From the NCBI GenBank assembly GCA_946414595.1, contig CAMKPE010000002.1, positions 44,992-108,991 of the forward strand: a DNA stretch of 64,000 nucleotides. The letters are read 5' to 3'. The notes under the pieces were generated by a model. That model worked only from the letters and a program-made list of their open reading frames with translations. It searched no databases and was not told where the DNA came from. The DNA comes from an uncultured Clostridium sp. (GTDB lineage Bacteria; Bacillota_I; Bacilli_A; RF39; UBA660). The translations under genes and the position numbers were made by a program. Shown here in pieces: positions 17,439 to 26,589 of this stretch. Every line of letters starts with the position of its first letter. Positions within the stretch are counted from its first letter, which is position 1.

Positions 17439-18035
17439 TTATACCTCACTATCAGTTAATTTATCACTGATAAACTTCATAAATTTTTCGTTTTCTTTAT
17501 CTAAGTTATCATCTGTTACTTCAAAAGGTTCAAAGAATTCTATTCTTGGACCATTTTTCAATCTAAATATTTTATAATTTCCTTTAATAACAAATGGAAC
17601 TATCTTTCTTTTTGAATCATGAGCCATCTTAACAGCCCCTATTTTAAATGGAAGTATTACTCCTTCTCCTCTATTAAATGTTCCTTCAGGGAATATTCCT
17701 ATTACTTTATCATTCTCTAAATATTTAATAGATCTAGGTAATGCTTTTCCATCTTTTGTTTTTCTTTTAACTGGAATTAATCCAATTCCTTTAAAAAGCC
17801 ATCCGAATATACCTTTAAATAATTCTTCTTTTGCTAGGAAATGAATGCATCTTCTTGTTGAAGCCATCAAAATAGCACAATCTAAATTATTCTTATGATT
17901 ACCTGCAAGAACTATTCCTTCGCCTTTAGGAATATATTTCTTTCCTTTAATCTTAGGTCTATATATTATTATAAATAACCATTTTACTATAGGTCTTATA
18001 ATCTTATACAGTAACGGATCTTTTACTTTATCCAT
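17439..18035 (-). CDS. lysophosphatidic acid acyltransferase (PlsC family), second copy
   Basis: 198-aa acyltransferase. HX4D motif NHKNNLD and FPEGTFNRGEG are intact, and a hydrophobic N-terminal segment anchors it in the membrane. It is only moderately like the copy at 15069-15686, so this is an old duplication. ATG at 18035 has GAGGTG upstream; a GTG 9 bases earlier is the alternative. Its stop and the ligase start lie within two bases. Confidence 0.9.
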   Translation of the reverse strand: MDKVKDPLLYKIIRPIVKWLFIIIYRPKIKGKKYIPKGEGIVLAGNHKNNLDCAILMASTRRCIHFLAKEELFKGIFGWLFKGIGLIPVKRKTKDGKALPRSIKYLENDKVIGIFPEGTFNRGEGVILPFKIGAVKMAHDSKRKIVPFVIKGNYKIFRLKNGPRIEFFEPFEVTDDNLDKENEKFMKFISDKLTDSEV

Positions 18036-18112
18036 GTTATACACCTCAAATTAAGTACTATTTTATTATACCACAAAACAACTATTTTTTATATATACAT
18101 AATAATCATATT

Positions 18113-18982
18113 CTATTTTAAATATTTTTTTAAATCTTTTAATCTATCAAAAGCTTCTTTGTATCCTAAGTCATAAGCTGCTTGTAAATCACTACGTTCT
18201 TTTTTAACAGGATTTATGTTAATTGATCTTTTAGGTCTAAATACAAATATTTCTTTATCATTTTCCATCTTTTCAATAAACTTTAAAGTTTCATTATACT
18301 CTTTAGGTCTATTAATAGATGTTTCAATAAATTTAGGATATTTCTTGTATCTCTTATTTACTTTCTTTAATTGTTTCTCGCTAAGTTCTTCTTTAACAAA
18401 TCCTTTAGGTTGAGTAAGAACAACAACAATCTTCTTATATCCCATCTCTAATGCCTTTTTAATAGGAATAGAATCAGCAACTGCACCATCTAAATATTTT
18501 TTACCATCTATATTTACTATACGCGATAATAAAGGCATTGCAGAAGTTGCACGTAATTTCTCCATCTCATCCAACGGTCTATTTATCTTAAAGTACTCAG
18601 CTTTACCAGTTTCCACATTAGTAGCAACGGCATAAAAAGGTTTATTTGTTTTAACAAAAGCATCTTGATCAAATGGAAATAACTTCTTTGATACTTTATA
18701 ATAAGCAAATCTTTTATTTACAACATTTCCAGTTAATATTAAAGATCTAACACTTATATATCTTTTATCATTACAATACTTTAAATTGTAGTTAAGTCCT
18801 CTTCCTGGTTGATTTGAAAAGTAATTAACTCCAAATAAAGCACCAGCAGATACTCCGAATATACAATCAATATTTATATTATTTGCATATAAAGCATCCA
18901 AAATACCAGCAGTATAAAGCCCTCTTAAAGCTCCACCTTCCAATATAAAACATACTTTATCTTTATTACTGTCTTTTTTCAT
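18113..18982 (-). CDS. patatin-like phospholipase
   Basis: 289-aa serine lipid acyl hydrolase with a Ser-Asp dyad. Oxyanion loop GGALRG, nucleophile elbow GVSAGA (Ser), catalytic Asp in YLDGAVADSIPI. Related to YjjU/RssA-type patatins. ATG at 18982 follows GAGGTG, and a good promoter lies just upstream. It precedes the plsC-ligase-plsC group on the same strand, so deacylation and reacylation of lipids may be coupled. Confidence 0.92.
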   Translation of the reverse strand: MKKDSNKDKVCFILEGGALRGLYTAGILDALYANNINIDCIFGVSAGALFGVNYFSNQPGRGLNYNLKYCNDKRYISVRSLILTGNVVNKRFAYYKVSKKLFPFDQDAFVKTNKPFYAVATNVETGKAEYFKINRPLDEMEKLRATSAMPLLSRIVNIDGKKYLDGAVADSIPIKKALEMGYKKIVVVLTQPKGFVKEELSEKQLKKVNKRYKKYPKFIETSINRPKEYNETLKFIEKMENDKEIFVFRPKRSININPVKKERSDLQAAYDLGYKEAFDRLKDLKKYLK

Positions 18983-19001
18983 AAAAAACACCTCAAACAA
19001 C

Positions 19002-19029
19002 ATTATAACAAAAATATAAAAATAAACAA
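19002..19029 (-). promoter_or_regulatory. promoter of the patatin gene
   Basis: Minus strand TTGTTT (19029-19024), 16-bp spacer, TGT-TATAAT (19007-19002). Confidence 0.65.
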
Positions 19030-19054
19030 ATAAAAAGAGCCTTAAAGGCTCTTG
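19029..19054 (-). terminator. intrinsic terminator of the candidate ncRNA
   Basis: Minus strand AAGAGCC-TTTAA-GGCTCTT followed by TTTATTTG: a 7-bp stem richer in GC than its surroundings. Confidence 0.88.
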
Positions 19055-19591
19055 TAAGAAGAATATTTTTCAAATGTAAGATATTTAACTACAACATAGA
19101 TAGTATCTAATCATAGTCATATACCAAGTTTAAAAAGAAGAACATATTTTAAACTACCTACAAATAGAAAAATGATTCTTTTTATTACACCAAGATTTAA
19201 ATAATAATTCATAAGTTATTCTAGATAATTTACTAAAAGATAATTCTAAGAAATAAGTTTCTTTCACTAATTAAAGATAATCGATAAATAATAACTCCCT
19301 ACTTATAAAAAACTATTATCACGTGTTAATTTATACAGGATATTACTATCGTTTATAGTTCCCTAATAATACTTGCTAGCTTTTAAGTATACCAAACAAC
19401 TATACTCGATCATAGTTAGTTAACAATTGAAAACTATTTTTTAAAACTATAATCTAGAAACTAAATAAAACAAAATATAAATTAAAATTTATCTCCCAAT
19501 ATAATAAGAAACTAGAATAAATCTAGTAGATAATAAAATTCATTTATTCCCCCTGAATTTTATTAGAAAGTCGAATTACTTCAACTTACAT
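19030..19591 (-). ncRNA. candidate large structured non-coding RNA (about 560 nt)
   Basis: No ORF over 60 codons exists here, yet the stretch is bracketed by its own promoter (19598-19626) and terminator. It shows several strong hairpins: 8 bp AAGTTGAA/TTCGACTT closed by a GTAA (GNRA) tetraloop (19568-19587); 11 bp AATAAAATTCA/TGAATTTTATT with a G-rich loop (19532-19564); ACTAGA/TCTAGT (19511-19527); and more downstream. The 5' ATGTAAG can pair with CTTACAT near the 3' end (19074-19080), though it competes with the first hairpin. Size and setting suggest a ROOL/GOLLD/OLE-like large RNA; identity is not established. Confidence 0.6.
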
Positions 19592-19597
19592 CTTAAT

Positions 19598-19626
19598 ATA
19601 CTAAAAAAAATTGAAAATAAAGTCAA
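19598..19626 (-). promoter_or_regulatory. promoter of the candidate ncRNA
   Basis: Minus strand TTGACT (19626-19621), 17-bp spacer, TAGTAT (19603-19598). Predicted start of transcription near 19591. Confidence 0.65.
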
Positions 19627-19652
19627 TAAAAAAAGTCAATTTCTTGACTTTT
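19627..19652 (-). terminator. intrinsic terminator of the sortase gene
   Basis: Minus strand AAGTCAA-GAAA-TTGACTT then seven T. It begins at the sortase stop and precedes the ncRNA promoter. Confidence 0.88.
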
Positions 19653-20443
19653 TATTCATAACGTACTCTCTTAGCAATTACTAATAAGTATCTATCTTTG
19701 TATTTTTGATATTCTTCTTTATGAGAACATGTTTGTAATATTAATAATTCATCACTTGCATCAACATTAACGTTAGTATTATATAAAGATTTGTTTTTTA
19801 AACTTGCTACATGCTCAGACCATGCTTCGTCAGTAAAGTTCATATACATGTAATCTTTACTTCCTGTTTCTACATAAACAGAGAATATTTGGTATGTTCC
19901 AATTCCATCTTCATCTTCTAATGTAATATATTGATGACTATCATAGAAAGATTTATCATAATATTTCTCTAATTCACTAAATGGAACATTAAGTTTTTCA
20001 TTGTCTCCATTGTGTCCATAGATAATATTTTTCTTTCCTCTATTGATATCTACTCTATAGTCAAGGTATACTGATCCTTCAACTTTTTCTGTATTATCAG
20101 CATTATGAGTTAAATAGTACTCATTATCATCATGTTGAACAACTACAACATCAATAGATGTACCAGGAACTGATACAACACCTACTACTTCTTCATTATC
20201 ATAAGCTTCTTTTAACATTGCAATTTTTGCTTCATGTGAATTATCATCTTTGGCATCTGTTGGGATATGATTTGTCTTATCATCTTTTCCTTTACCATCT
20301 TTTCCATCTACTTCACTTGTATTGTTACCATTCTTACCGCTTTCTGATTCAGAATTTTGAGTGAAATAGAATATTGATCCCCCAACTGGCACTGATATAA
20401 CTAACGCCCCCACTAGTATTCTCTTAAATATCGTGTTCATCAT
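19652..20443 (-). CDS. srtB: class B sortase
   Basis: 263-aa membrane-anchored cysteine transpeptidase that joins proteins to the cell wall. N-terminal TM (about 8-27), then a charged Gly/Asp/Lys linker (about 30-68), then the sortase domain. Catalytic His in YGHNG, Cys in LQTCS, Arg in DRYLLVIAKR. EGSVYLDYR, the order of blocks and the helix before the Cys fit class B. Own promoter and terminator. No NPQTN- or LPXTG-type substrate was seen nearby. Confidence 0.9.
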   Translation of the reverse strand: MMNTIFKRILVGALVISVPVGGSIFYFTQNSESESGKNGNNTSEVDGKDGKGKDDKTNHIPTDAKDDNSHEAKIAMLKEAYDNEEVVGVVSVPGTSIDVVVVQHDDNEYYLTHNADNTEKVEGSVYLDYRVDINRGKKNIIYGHNGDNEKLNVPFSELEKYYDKSFYDSHQYITLEDEDGIGTYQIFSVYVETGSKDYMYMNFTDEAWSEHVASLKNKSLYNTNVNVDASDELLILQTCSHKEEYQKYKDRYLLVIAKRVRYE

Positions 20444-20454
20444 ATCACCTCAAT

Positions 20455-20483
20455 AATATATTATAAAGGACAGCAATAGTCAA
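20455..20483 (-). promoter_or_regulatory. promoter of srtB
   Basis: Minus strand TTGACT (20483-20478), 17-bp spacer, TATATT (20460-20455). GAGGTGAT follows. Confidence 0.75.
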
Positions 20484-20519
20484 AGTAAACAAAATCGGAA
20501 AATTTGACACAAATAGACA

Positions 20520-21809
20520 CTATTTATGTATTTTTGCCTTGATTCGCTTTGCACCTTGATATGTCTTAAAGAATAGTTTGTACATTCTATACATTGGTTT
20601 ATTTAATACTAAATCAAACTCCCCAATAAGTTCAACGACATATCCTCCATATCCTCTTTTAAATGTATAAAGACCTGCTAATTCATTCTTAGGATTAAAA
20701 TCTCCAACTATACCATAGAAGTTATATCTATCATAGTTGTTTTCGATAGCATACTTAAGCCCTGCAAAATGAACTGTATAAGCACTCTTAAATTCCATAT
20801 ACTTATCAAATGATCCTCCAACAAGTGATAATACCTCATTACCACTAAGAAGGAATAGAATACCTCCAAGAACCAAAACATCACCATCTTTATTTAACTC
20901 TTTATAATGAGCTAAATCAGTTTCTAGTTTAGTAATATCTTTTTCTACACTAGCTTGTTTAGTTTGATACTTATTCTCATTCATTTGAATAATCTTATTA
21001 TCATGTTTATATTTTCTATCTTCATAATCTTTCTTTAAAGTATCTATTTCATTTTCTATATTCTTAATTAATTCCTTAGTATTTAATTCTGCTATTAATA
21101 TTTTAATTTTCTCTTTCATAGCAGTAAACATTTCTTGATAATAAGAAAGTGGTCTATCAATAAACTCTCTTCTCTCTCCAGTATGTTCCATAATTTCTTT
21201 AAATATAGGAATCTCATCATAAGTAATTTCCCTAGTAGTTATTCCTAGTCTTTCATTACGATGTAGTATTTGTCTTGTTTTAGGATCCATTCCCTTCATT
21301 ACTTCTTCGACAGTAGTATTCTTTGTATCAGTAACAAACATCCATCTAGGCTGTAATGTATCTTGCATGATATTGAATCCAAAATGTTTATATTTAAGTT
21401 TAATTAAATTATCAAATGCTTTCTTGTTGTTTTCTCCACCTTCAACAATATTTCCGTCTATATCTCTTTGTTGATAAGAAATATAAGGATCTATCTTAAT
21501 AAATATACCTTTCTTCTTTTTAGCATATTCTTTAATTAAAGTAGTAAACTCTTTCAATAATTCAAAGTTATTGTAATCTATTAAGAATCCACGGGGTGCA
21601 TAAAACATATCTTTCTTAACTGGAGTCTTTTTAGATAATAAAAGTGTTGCAGCAACAATCTTCTTGCCATCTTTTAATCCAAGATAATGTGGCTTCCAAC
21701 CATTCTTCTCTTTTAAGTCTCCCCAGTTTGATATTTGATAAAAAGAACCTTGTTCATGTTTCCATGCAAACTTATCAAATTCTTTTGTTGTTAATTCTAC
21801 TAATTCCAT
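20520..21809 (-). CDS. FemABX/MurM-family peptidyltransferase
   Basis: 429-aa tRNA-dependent aminoacyl transferase that adds amino acids to lipid II or peptidoglycan cross-bridges. Two GNAT-like halves: FYQISNWGDLKEKNGW at the N-terminus, PRGFLIDYNN and MDPKTRQILHRNERLG in the middle. A helical coiled-coil arm of about 70 residues (about 245-315) follows, then NYDRYNFYGIVGDFNPKNELAGLYTFKRGYG. This is the classic Fem layout with the seryl-tRNA synthetase-like hairpin. ATG at 21809 follows AGGTGAT. An extended -10 (TGC-TATAAT) lies upstream. Confidence 0.93.
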   Translation of the reverse strand: MELVELTTKEFDKFAWKHEQGSFYQISNWGDLKEKNGWKPHYLGLKDGKKIVAATLLLSKKTPVKKDMFYAPRGFLIDYNNFELLKEFTTLIKEYAKKKKGIFIKIDPYISYQQRDIDGNIVEGGENNKKAFDNLIKLKYKHFGFNIMQDTLQPRWMFVTDTKNTTVEEVMKGMDPKTRQILHRNERLGITTREITYDEIPIFKEIMEHTGERREFIDRPLSYYQEMFTAMKEKIKILIAELNTKELIKNIENEIDTLKKDYEDRKYKHDNKIIQMNENKYQTKQASVEKDITKLETDLAHYKELNKDGDVLVLGGILFLLSGNEVLSLVGGSFDKYMEFKSAYTVHFAGLKYAIENNYDRYNFYGIVGDFNPKNELAGLYTFKRGYGGYVVELIGEFDLVLNKPMYRMYKLFFKTYQGAKRIKAKIHK

Positions 21810-21836
21810 TATTATCACCTACAAAAATTATAGCAT

Positions 21837-21866
21837 AAAAAGAGATAAAACATAAAGTCTTATCTA
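21837..21866 (-). terminator. intrinsic terminator of trxA
   Basis: Minus strand AGATAA...TTATCT hairpin with one mismatch, then CTTTTTAT. It overlaps the promoter region of the FemX-type gene. Confidence 0.7.
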
Positions 21867-22163
21867 CTATTTAATCATACTTAAGATTGACTCTTTATCA
21901 GTAAAGCCAACTGATCTTTTAGTCTCTTTACCATCATTGAATGCTATTACACATGGAATACTCATTATTCCAAACTCTCTTGCTATGTCCTCTTCTTCAT
22001 CAACGTTTACTTTATATACTGTATTATCTTCACTTATCTCGTCCATTATAGGAGCAAGCATTCTACAAGGTCCACACCAATCGGCATAAAAATCAACTAG
22101 TATTTTACCTTTTCCACCTATAACTAACTTTTTAAAGTCTTCTCCATTAATTTGTTTACTCAT
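21867..22163 (-). CDS. trxA: thioredoxin
   Basis: 98-aa thiol-disulfide oxidoreductase. Redox motif WCGPC at residues 29-33 and the cis-Pro loop MSIPCVIAF are present. The Cys next to the cis-Pro is unusual (normally SIPTL). Slightly short but complete. Last gene of the group running from the ABC exporter through NhaD and IspH; GGAGG precedes the ATG. Confidence 0.94.
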   Translation of the reverse strand: MSKQINGEDFKKLVIGGKGKILVDFYADWCGPCRMLAPIMDEISEDNTVYKVNVDEEEDIAREFGIMSIPCVIAFNDGKETKRSVGFTDKESILSMIK

Positions 22164-22190
22164 ACATCCTCCTAAATAGATTATATCATA

Positions 22191-23036
22191 TTATTTAATT
22201 TTACTTACAATACTTTCAATCAAGTATTTTGGAGCACTAGCACCTGCTACTACCCCTACTATATCGCTATCTTTAAAAAGAATTGAAGATAAGCTATTCT
22301 CATCAGTTACAAAATATACTTCACTAGCATTTTCTTTAGCAATATTATAAAGTTCCATTGTATTAGAACTATTCTTACTTCCAATAACTAAAACAATATT
22401 ACACTTCTTACTAATTTCTAAAGTTTCTTCTTGTCTTTTAGATGTTGCATCACATATAGTCTTATCTACTACAATTAAAGAGTCTTTAAATACTTCTTTA
22501 ATCTTTTCTACATAAGTATCAAATAAATCACTTGAAAAAGTTGTTTGAGATACAATATATATTTTCTTAAGATTAGATTTTAAATATTCAAGATAGCTTT
22601 TTTCTATATCTTCTTCTTTTTCTATAACATAACTATTTGATGCAGCAAAACCTAAAGTACCAATTATTTCTGGATGAGTCTTTTTACCAATTATAAGTAT
22701 AAAAGATTCATCTTTTTCTTTAGATACTTTATTATGAATAATCTTAACTCGTCCACAAGTTAAATCAATTACCTCAAGATTTTTTTCTTTTGCTTTTTTA
22801 TATACTTCTTCACTTTCACCATGCGCTCTAAATATAACTCTAGAATTATCAGGTATTAAATCAATATTATCTATTGTAATCATTCCCATATCTTCAAGTT
22901 CATTAATAACTTGTGTATTATGAATAATTTCACCTAAACAATAAGTTTTTCCCTTTTTAATTTCTTCTTTAGCAGTTACATAAGTGTGATTAACACCAGC
23001 ACAAAAGCCAGAATATTTACCTACTATCACTTCCAT
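22191..23036 (-). CDS. ispH: 4-hydroxy-3-methylbut-2-enyl diphosphate reductase
   Basis: 281-aa iron-sulfur enzyme, last step of the MEP isoprenoid pathway, giving IPP and DMAPP. The three cluster Cys are visible: SGFCAGV (Cys12), DLTCG and TICDATS. AHGESEEV and SQTTFS also match LytB/IspH. The late block VVAGASAP supports this. Shows the organism uses MEP isoprenoid synthesis. Eleven bases downstream of the NhaD-like gene. Confidence 0.96.
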   Translation of the reverse strand: MEVIVGKYSGFCAGVNHTYVTAKEEIKKGKTYCLGEIIHNTQVINELEDMGMITIDNIDLIPDNSRVIFRAHGESEEVYKKAKEKNLEVIDLTCGRVKIIHNKVSKEKDESFILIIGKKTHPEIIGTLGFAASNSYVIEKEEDIEKSYLEYLKSNLKKIYIVSQTTFSSDLFDTYVEKIKEVFKDSLIVVDKTICDATSKRQEETLEISKKCNIVLVIGSKNSSNTMELYNIAKENASEVYFVTDENSLSSILFKDSDIVGVVAGASAPKYLIESIVSKIK

Positions 23037-23046
23037 ATAAACCTCA

Positions 23047-24315
23047 TTAGATAAATAGGATTAAGCATAATACATATCCAGTTAATATGGCTGCTAACGA
23101 AATAGGAATACTCATCTTAAAGTATTCTTTATTAGATACGTCATAACCATTCTTATTAAGTATTCCAATAGCTGCTATATTAGCGCTAGCTCCAATTGGA
23201 GTAATATTACCACCAAGAGTTGATCCAACTATTAAACCATAATATAGAAGTGTTGAATTAATATCTGATTTAGCTGCAATCATAGCAACAACTGGAAGCA
23301 TTGTTGCAACATATGGAATGTTGTCAATAAATGCTGATACAATAACTGATACAAATACAATTAACGTATACATGATAAATGGATTATCACTACCAATACT
23401 TGTAAATAATTCTCCAATCTTTTCAATTGCACCAACTTCTTTAATTCCACCAATTATTACAAATAAACTAGCAAGAAGTAGAATTGTTGAAAAATCTAAT
23501 TCTTTTAAATTAGGAATAATAGATTTAATTTTCTTTGTTCTAATTACTTTAATTAATGCTCCAATAACAAAATAGAATACACAAATAAGTCCATTTGTTA
23601 AATCAGGTTTATTTGGTATAAAAGATGCTGCTATTAAAGTTAAGATAGTAAGAGATAATAATACTGTAGGAACATAGTCTTTAATTTTCTCTACACTATT
23701 ATCTTTTATCTTAGTATTTTCTTTTCTCATAATGAAATACAGAACAAGTAATGCTGCAATTAAACCAAGTTGAACAATAAAGAATAGACCTATTCTATTT
23801 TCATAGAAGAAGAAATCCATAAAATTCATCTTCATAGCACCAGCTAAAAGAATTGATGTTGTATCACCAACAAGAGTGGCAGCACCTTCCAAATTAGAGA
23901 AGATAGATACTGCAAGTATTATTGGTATTGGTGATACTTTTAGCTTCTTAGCAACAGCAAGTGTTACTGGTGCAATCATAAGAACTGTTGCAACATTATC
24001 TACAAATGCTGATACTACACCAGAAAACAAAGCAAGCGCTAAAGTCATTACTTTGACATTCTTAGCTTTCAAAATAATAATATCAGACAACATATTAGGC
24101 ATCTTTGATTCAATAAAGAACGAAACAGTTCCCATTGTACCTAAAATCATAAGTAAAACATTAAAATCTATTGAATCAATTATCTTTTCTGCTGGTAAGA
24201 AACCAAGTACTACAAATAGTACTGCAGATATTAATGCAATAAAATGTTTTTGCTTATTAAATATAAGCATTAATGCATATGTTAAGAAAAATAATATTAT
24301 AGCAGTTTCAATCAT
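23047..24315 (-). CDS. ArsB/NhaD-type ion transporter
   Basis: 422-aa integral membrane protein with about 11 TM helices. Internal repeats show DNVATVLMIAPVTLAVA with DTTSILLAGA in the first half, and DNIPYVATMLPVVAMIA with GSTLGGNITPIGASANIA in the second. This is the inverted-repeat signature of the ion-transporter superfamily (ArsB, NhaD, CitM/DASS). Substrate could be sodium/proton exchange or an anion such as arsenite; no ars genes adjoin. Good SD (AGGAG). Confidence 0.9.
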   Translation of the reverse strand: MIETAIILFFLTYALMLIFNKQKHFIALISAVLFVVLGFLPAEKIIDSIDFNVLLMILGTMGTVSFFIESKMPNMLSDIIILKAKNVKVMTLALALFSGVVSAFVDNVATVLMIAPVTLAVAKKLKVSPIPIILAVSIFSNLEGAATLVGDTTSILLAGAMKMNFMDFFFYENRIGLFFIVQLGLIAALLVLYFIMRKENTKIKDNSVEKIKDYVPTVLLSLTILTLIAASFIPNKPDLTNGLICVFYFVIGALIKVIRTKKIKSIIPNLKELDFSTILLLASLFVIIGGIKEVGAIEKIGELFTSIGSDNPFIMYTLIVFVSVIVSAFIDNIPYVATMLPVVAMIAAKSDINSTLLYYGLIVGSTLGGNITPIGASANIAAIGILNKNGYDVSNKEYFKMSIPISLAAILTGYVLCLILFI

Positions 24316-24326
24316 ATGATCCTCTC

Positions 24327-25472
24327 CTATCCTATAACAGATTTTTTACGTGATACGTAATTTGTTAATATTATAAATACTATTGTAAATCCAATAACTA
24401 CTAAATTATCAATTATTATTGGACTTAAACTATCTAAGCTAAATGATTCAATCTTTTGTACTAAATCATTTGCTTCTATGTAATAAAATGATGGGAATAT
24501 ATGTCCAATTGTAAGTACTGAATTAGGCAAATATTGTTGCATTACAAACGAACCACATAAGAAACTTGACCCAATAGCTATTACATTGATAAGTCCACCA
24601 ATTGCATTCTTATTAGTAACTAAATTACCAATTAACATAGCAAGTGATGTTGAACACACAATAAATATAGCCATATTTATTACACATACTAATCCATGAT
24701 ACGTAAATACTGTATCACCAAGAACAACAAATGCTCCTAATATATAAACAATAAATAATACAAAGGAAAGTGATAAGTTTGATAATAATAAATATTTATT
24801 ATGTGTCTTATAATCCATACTACTTATTGTTATTCTTCTATGTATTTTTAAATCATTAAATGAATTTAATATCATAGCAATTATAAATACTAAAGATGCT
24901 AATATCGCATAATTTGCAAAATCAAAATAAGCAGACAATTTCAATAATCCCATAGTATCAAGTTTAGTAGTCATCTCTATTTCTACTGTATTTTCCAAGT
25001 TAGATCTTACTAATTTAACTAAATCTTCTTGGTTATTTACTTGATTCTTATAAAAATCTACAAGTCTTATATAACGACTAACAAATCTTTCTGCAAAAGT
25101 AGCATTATAGTCATTTACTTTTTTAACTTCAATTGAAGGCTCTTTTCCATTTACTAAATCATCAAAATAGTTTTCTGGAATATTAATATAATAACAAATA
25201 TCTCTATAGAATATTGCATCATCAAGAGCTTCTCCATAATTATCAATTTCAATTATTTCAGAGTTCTCAGTTATATAAGATACAAAATCTTTACTAAGTG
25301 TAGAATTATCATTATCTCTTATATGTACTTTAGGTTTAACCTGTTCGAAACTTCTAGTTGACTCTATAGTACTAAAATTGAAATAAGATATTCCTACAAG
25401 TAACAATGTATAAAAGATAATTGTCCCTTTATTCTTTTTTAATATTTTAAGAAAAGCTTTAAATACTGTCAT
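24327..25472 (-). CDS. ABC-2 type exporter permease (second subunit)
   Basis: 381-aa membrane subunit: one N-terminal TM (about 13-30), an outer domain of about 150 residues, then five or six TM helices (about 185-375). YhgE/YadH-type ABC-2 layout. Overlaps the upstream permease by 14 bases; AGGAGG precedes the ATG. The last gene of an ATPase-permease-permease exporter. Substrate unknown; drug or peptide export is the usual guess. Confidence 0.88.
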   Translation of the reverse strand: MTVFKAFLKILKKNKGTIIFYTLLLVGISYFNFSTIESTRSFEQVKPKVHIRDNDNSTLSKDFVSYITENSEIIEIDNYGEALDDAIFYRDICYYINIPENYFDDLVNGKEPSIEVKKVNDYNATFAERFVSRYIRLVDFYKNQVNNQEDLVKLVRSNLENTVEIEMTTKLDTMGLLKLSAYFDFANYAILASLVFIIAMILNSFNDLKIHRRITISSMDYKTHNKYLLLSNLSLSFVLFIVYILGAFVVLGDTVFTYHGLVCVINMAIFIVCSTSLAMLIGNLVTNKNAIGGLINVIAIGSSFLCGSFVMQQYLPNSVLTIGHIFPSFYYIEANDLVQKIESFSLDSLSPIIIDNLVVIGFTIVFIILTNYVSRKKSVIG

Positions 25473-26589
25473 ACTTCTGCCTCCTTAAGAATACAAACGA
25501 TATAGCAATTAATACAAATGAGAATATTAATAAACTAATTATATTAAACATATATCTATCTAATGTATCGTAATAATACAAAGAATAAAGTCCATCAGTA
25601 ATCATACTAACTGGATTAATTTGATTTATTATAGGAATATTCTTATCAATTATATACTTCATTGTTATTCCCATCATACCTGCAAAGAACGAAAAAGTCA
25701 TTGTAAGTCCAATAATAAATCCTAGTTTTGTATTTTCATTTTTCTTAATTATTGTTGATACAAATACTCCTAAAGATAGGCCTGCAAAAGAACCAACAAG
25801 AGCAAGTAACAACACTAATAATATATTGCTTCCATAATCTACATTTAATGCAAATATTGTAAATGCAAATAGAATTAAAACTCCAACAACTTGAGTTACA
25901 AAACTTGCTGCAAGAGATGATATTATCATCTTAAATTTAGATACTGGAGATACTCCTACTCTTTTTCCTTTATTAGACATATTTGGAAGTATTTGATTTA
26001 GCGAATACATACTTAATGTAGCTCCATATAAGCAAGTCATAGCAATTAATGAATAGAATTCAATCATTGTATAACTCATATTCTTTTTAGTTGTATCATT
26101 AAGTTTTATTTCACCATTCATAAGTGAAGTTGCATACTTACTTATTTCTTCAATACTAGTAAACTCTATAGTACTAATACCATTTGATACAGTATTAATC
26201 TCTTCTACAACATACTTAAATACCGAAGCATCTATTCCATTATTCTTAATAATTACATGAGCTTTTTCATCTAGATATAAGTATCCAGATATTTCTTCAT
26301 CTTCAAGTTTTTTTGCTAGTTCTTCTTTTGTACCATAAGTAATATTAAATATCCTATCAGGATCCTTACTATCACTCATATAACTAAATGCCATATTATA
26401 TGCTTGATTATTTTTATAATTATCATCATTAACAATTCCAATATCAATAGTACTAAAAACTTCACTGCTTTCAATATTAGCAAAAGCCATATTGAATAAT
26501 AATCCTAGTACCAATGGAAATATAAAAGTCCAAAAAATTAACATTTTATTTTTTAATAATACTTTTAAAGAATTAATAAAGATATGCAT
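25459..26589 (-). CDS. ABC-2 type exporter permease (first subunit)
   Basis: 376-aa membrane subunit of ABC-2 topology. TM at about 15-35, a large outer loop (about 40-165), then about five TM with the conserved LNQILPNMSNKGKRVGVSPVS coupling region. Start overlaps the ATPase stop (TAATG), so translation is coupled. Partner of the permease at 24327-25472, from which it differs clearly in sequence, so a heteromeric exporter is likely. Confidence 0.88.
   Translation of the reverse strand: MHIFINSLKVLLKNKMLIFWTFIFPLVLGLLFNMAFANIESSEVFSTIDIGIVNDDNYKNNQAYNMAFSYMSDSKDPDRIFNITYGTKEELAKKLEDEEISGYLYLDEKAHVIIKNNGIDASVFKYVVEEINTVSNGISTIEFTSIEEISKYATSLMNGEIKLNDTTKKNMSYTMIEFYSLIAMTCLYGATLSMYSLNQILPNMSNKGKRVGVSPVSKFKMIISSLAASFVTQVVGVLILFAFTIFALNVDYGSNILLVLLLALVGSFAGLSLGVFVSTIIKKNENTKLGFIIGLTMTFSFFAGMMGITMKYIIDKNIPIINQINPVSMITDGLYSLYYYDTLDRYMFNIISLLIFSFVLIAISFVFLRRQKYDSI

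Noticed and set aside
19030..19591. tmRNA or RNase P RNA
   Set aside because: I did not find the tRNA-like CCA end or tag frame of tmRNA, nor conserved RNase P blocks; not excluded without a model search.
23876..24319. Antisense open frame opposite the NhaD-type transporter
   Set aside because: Shadow of a membrane gene; hydrophobic pattern is complementary and no ribosome site precedes it.
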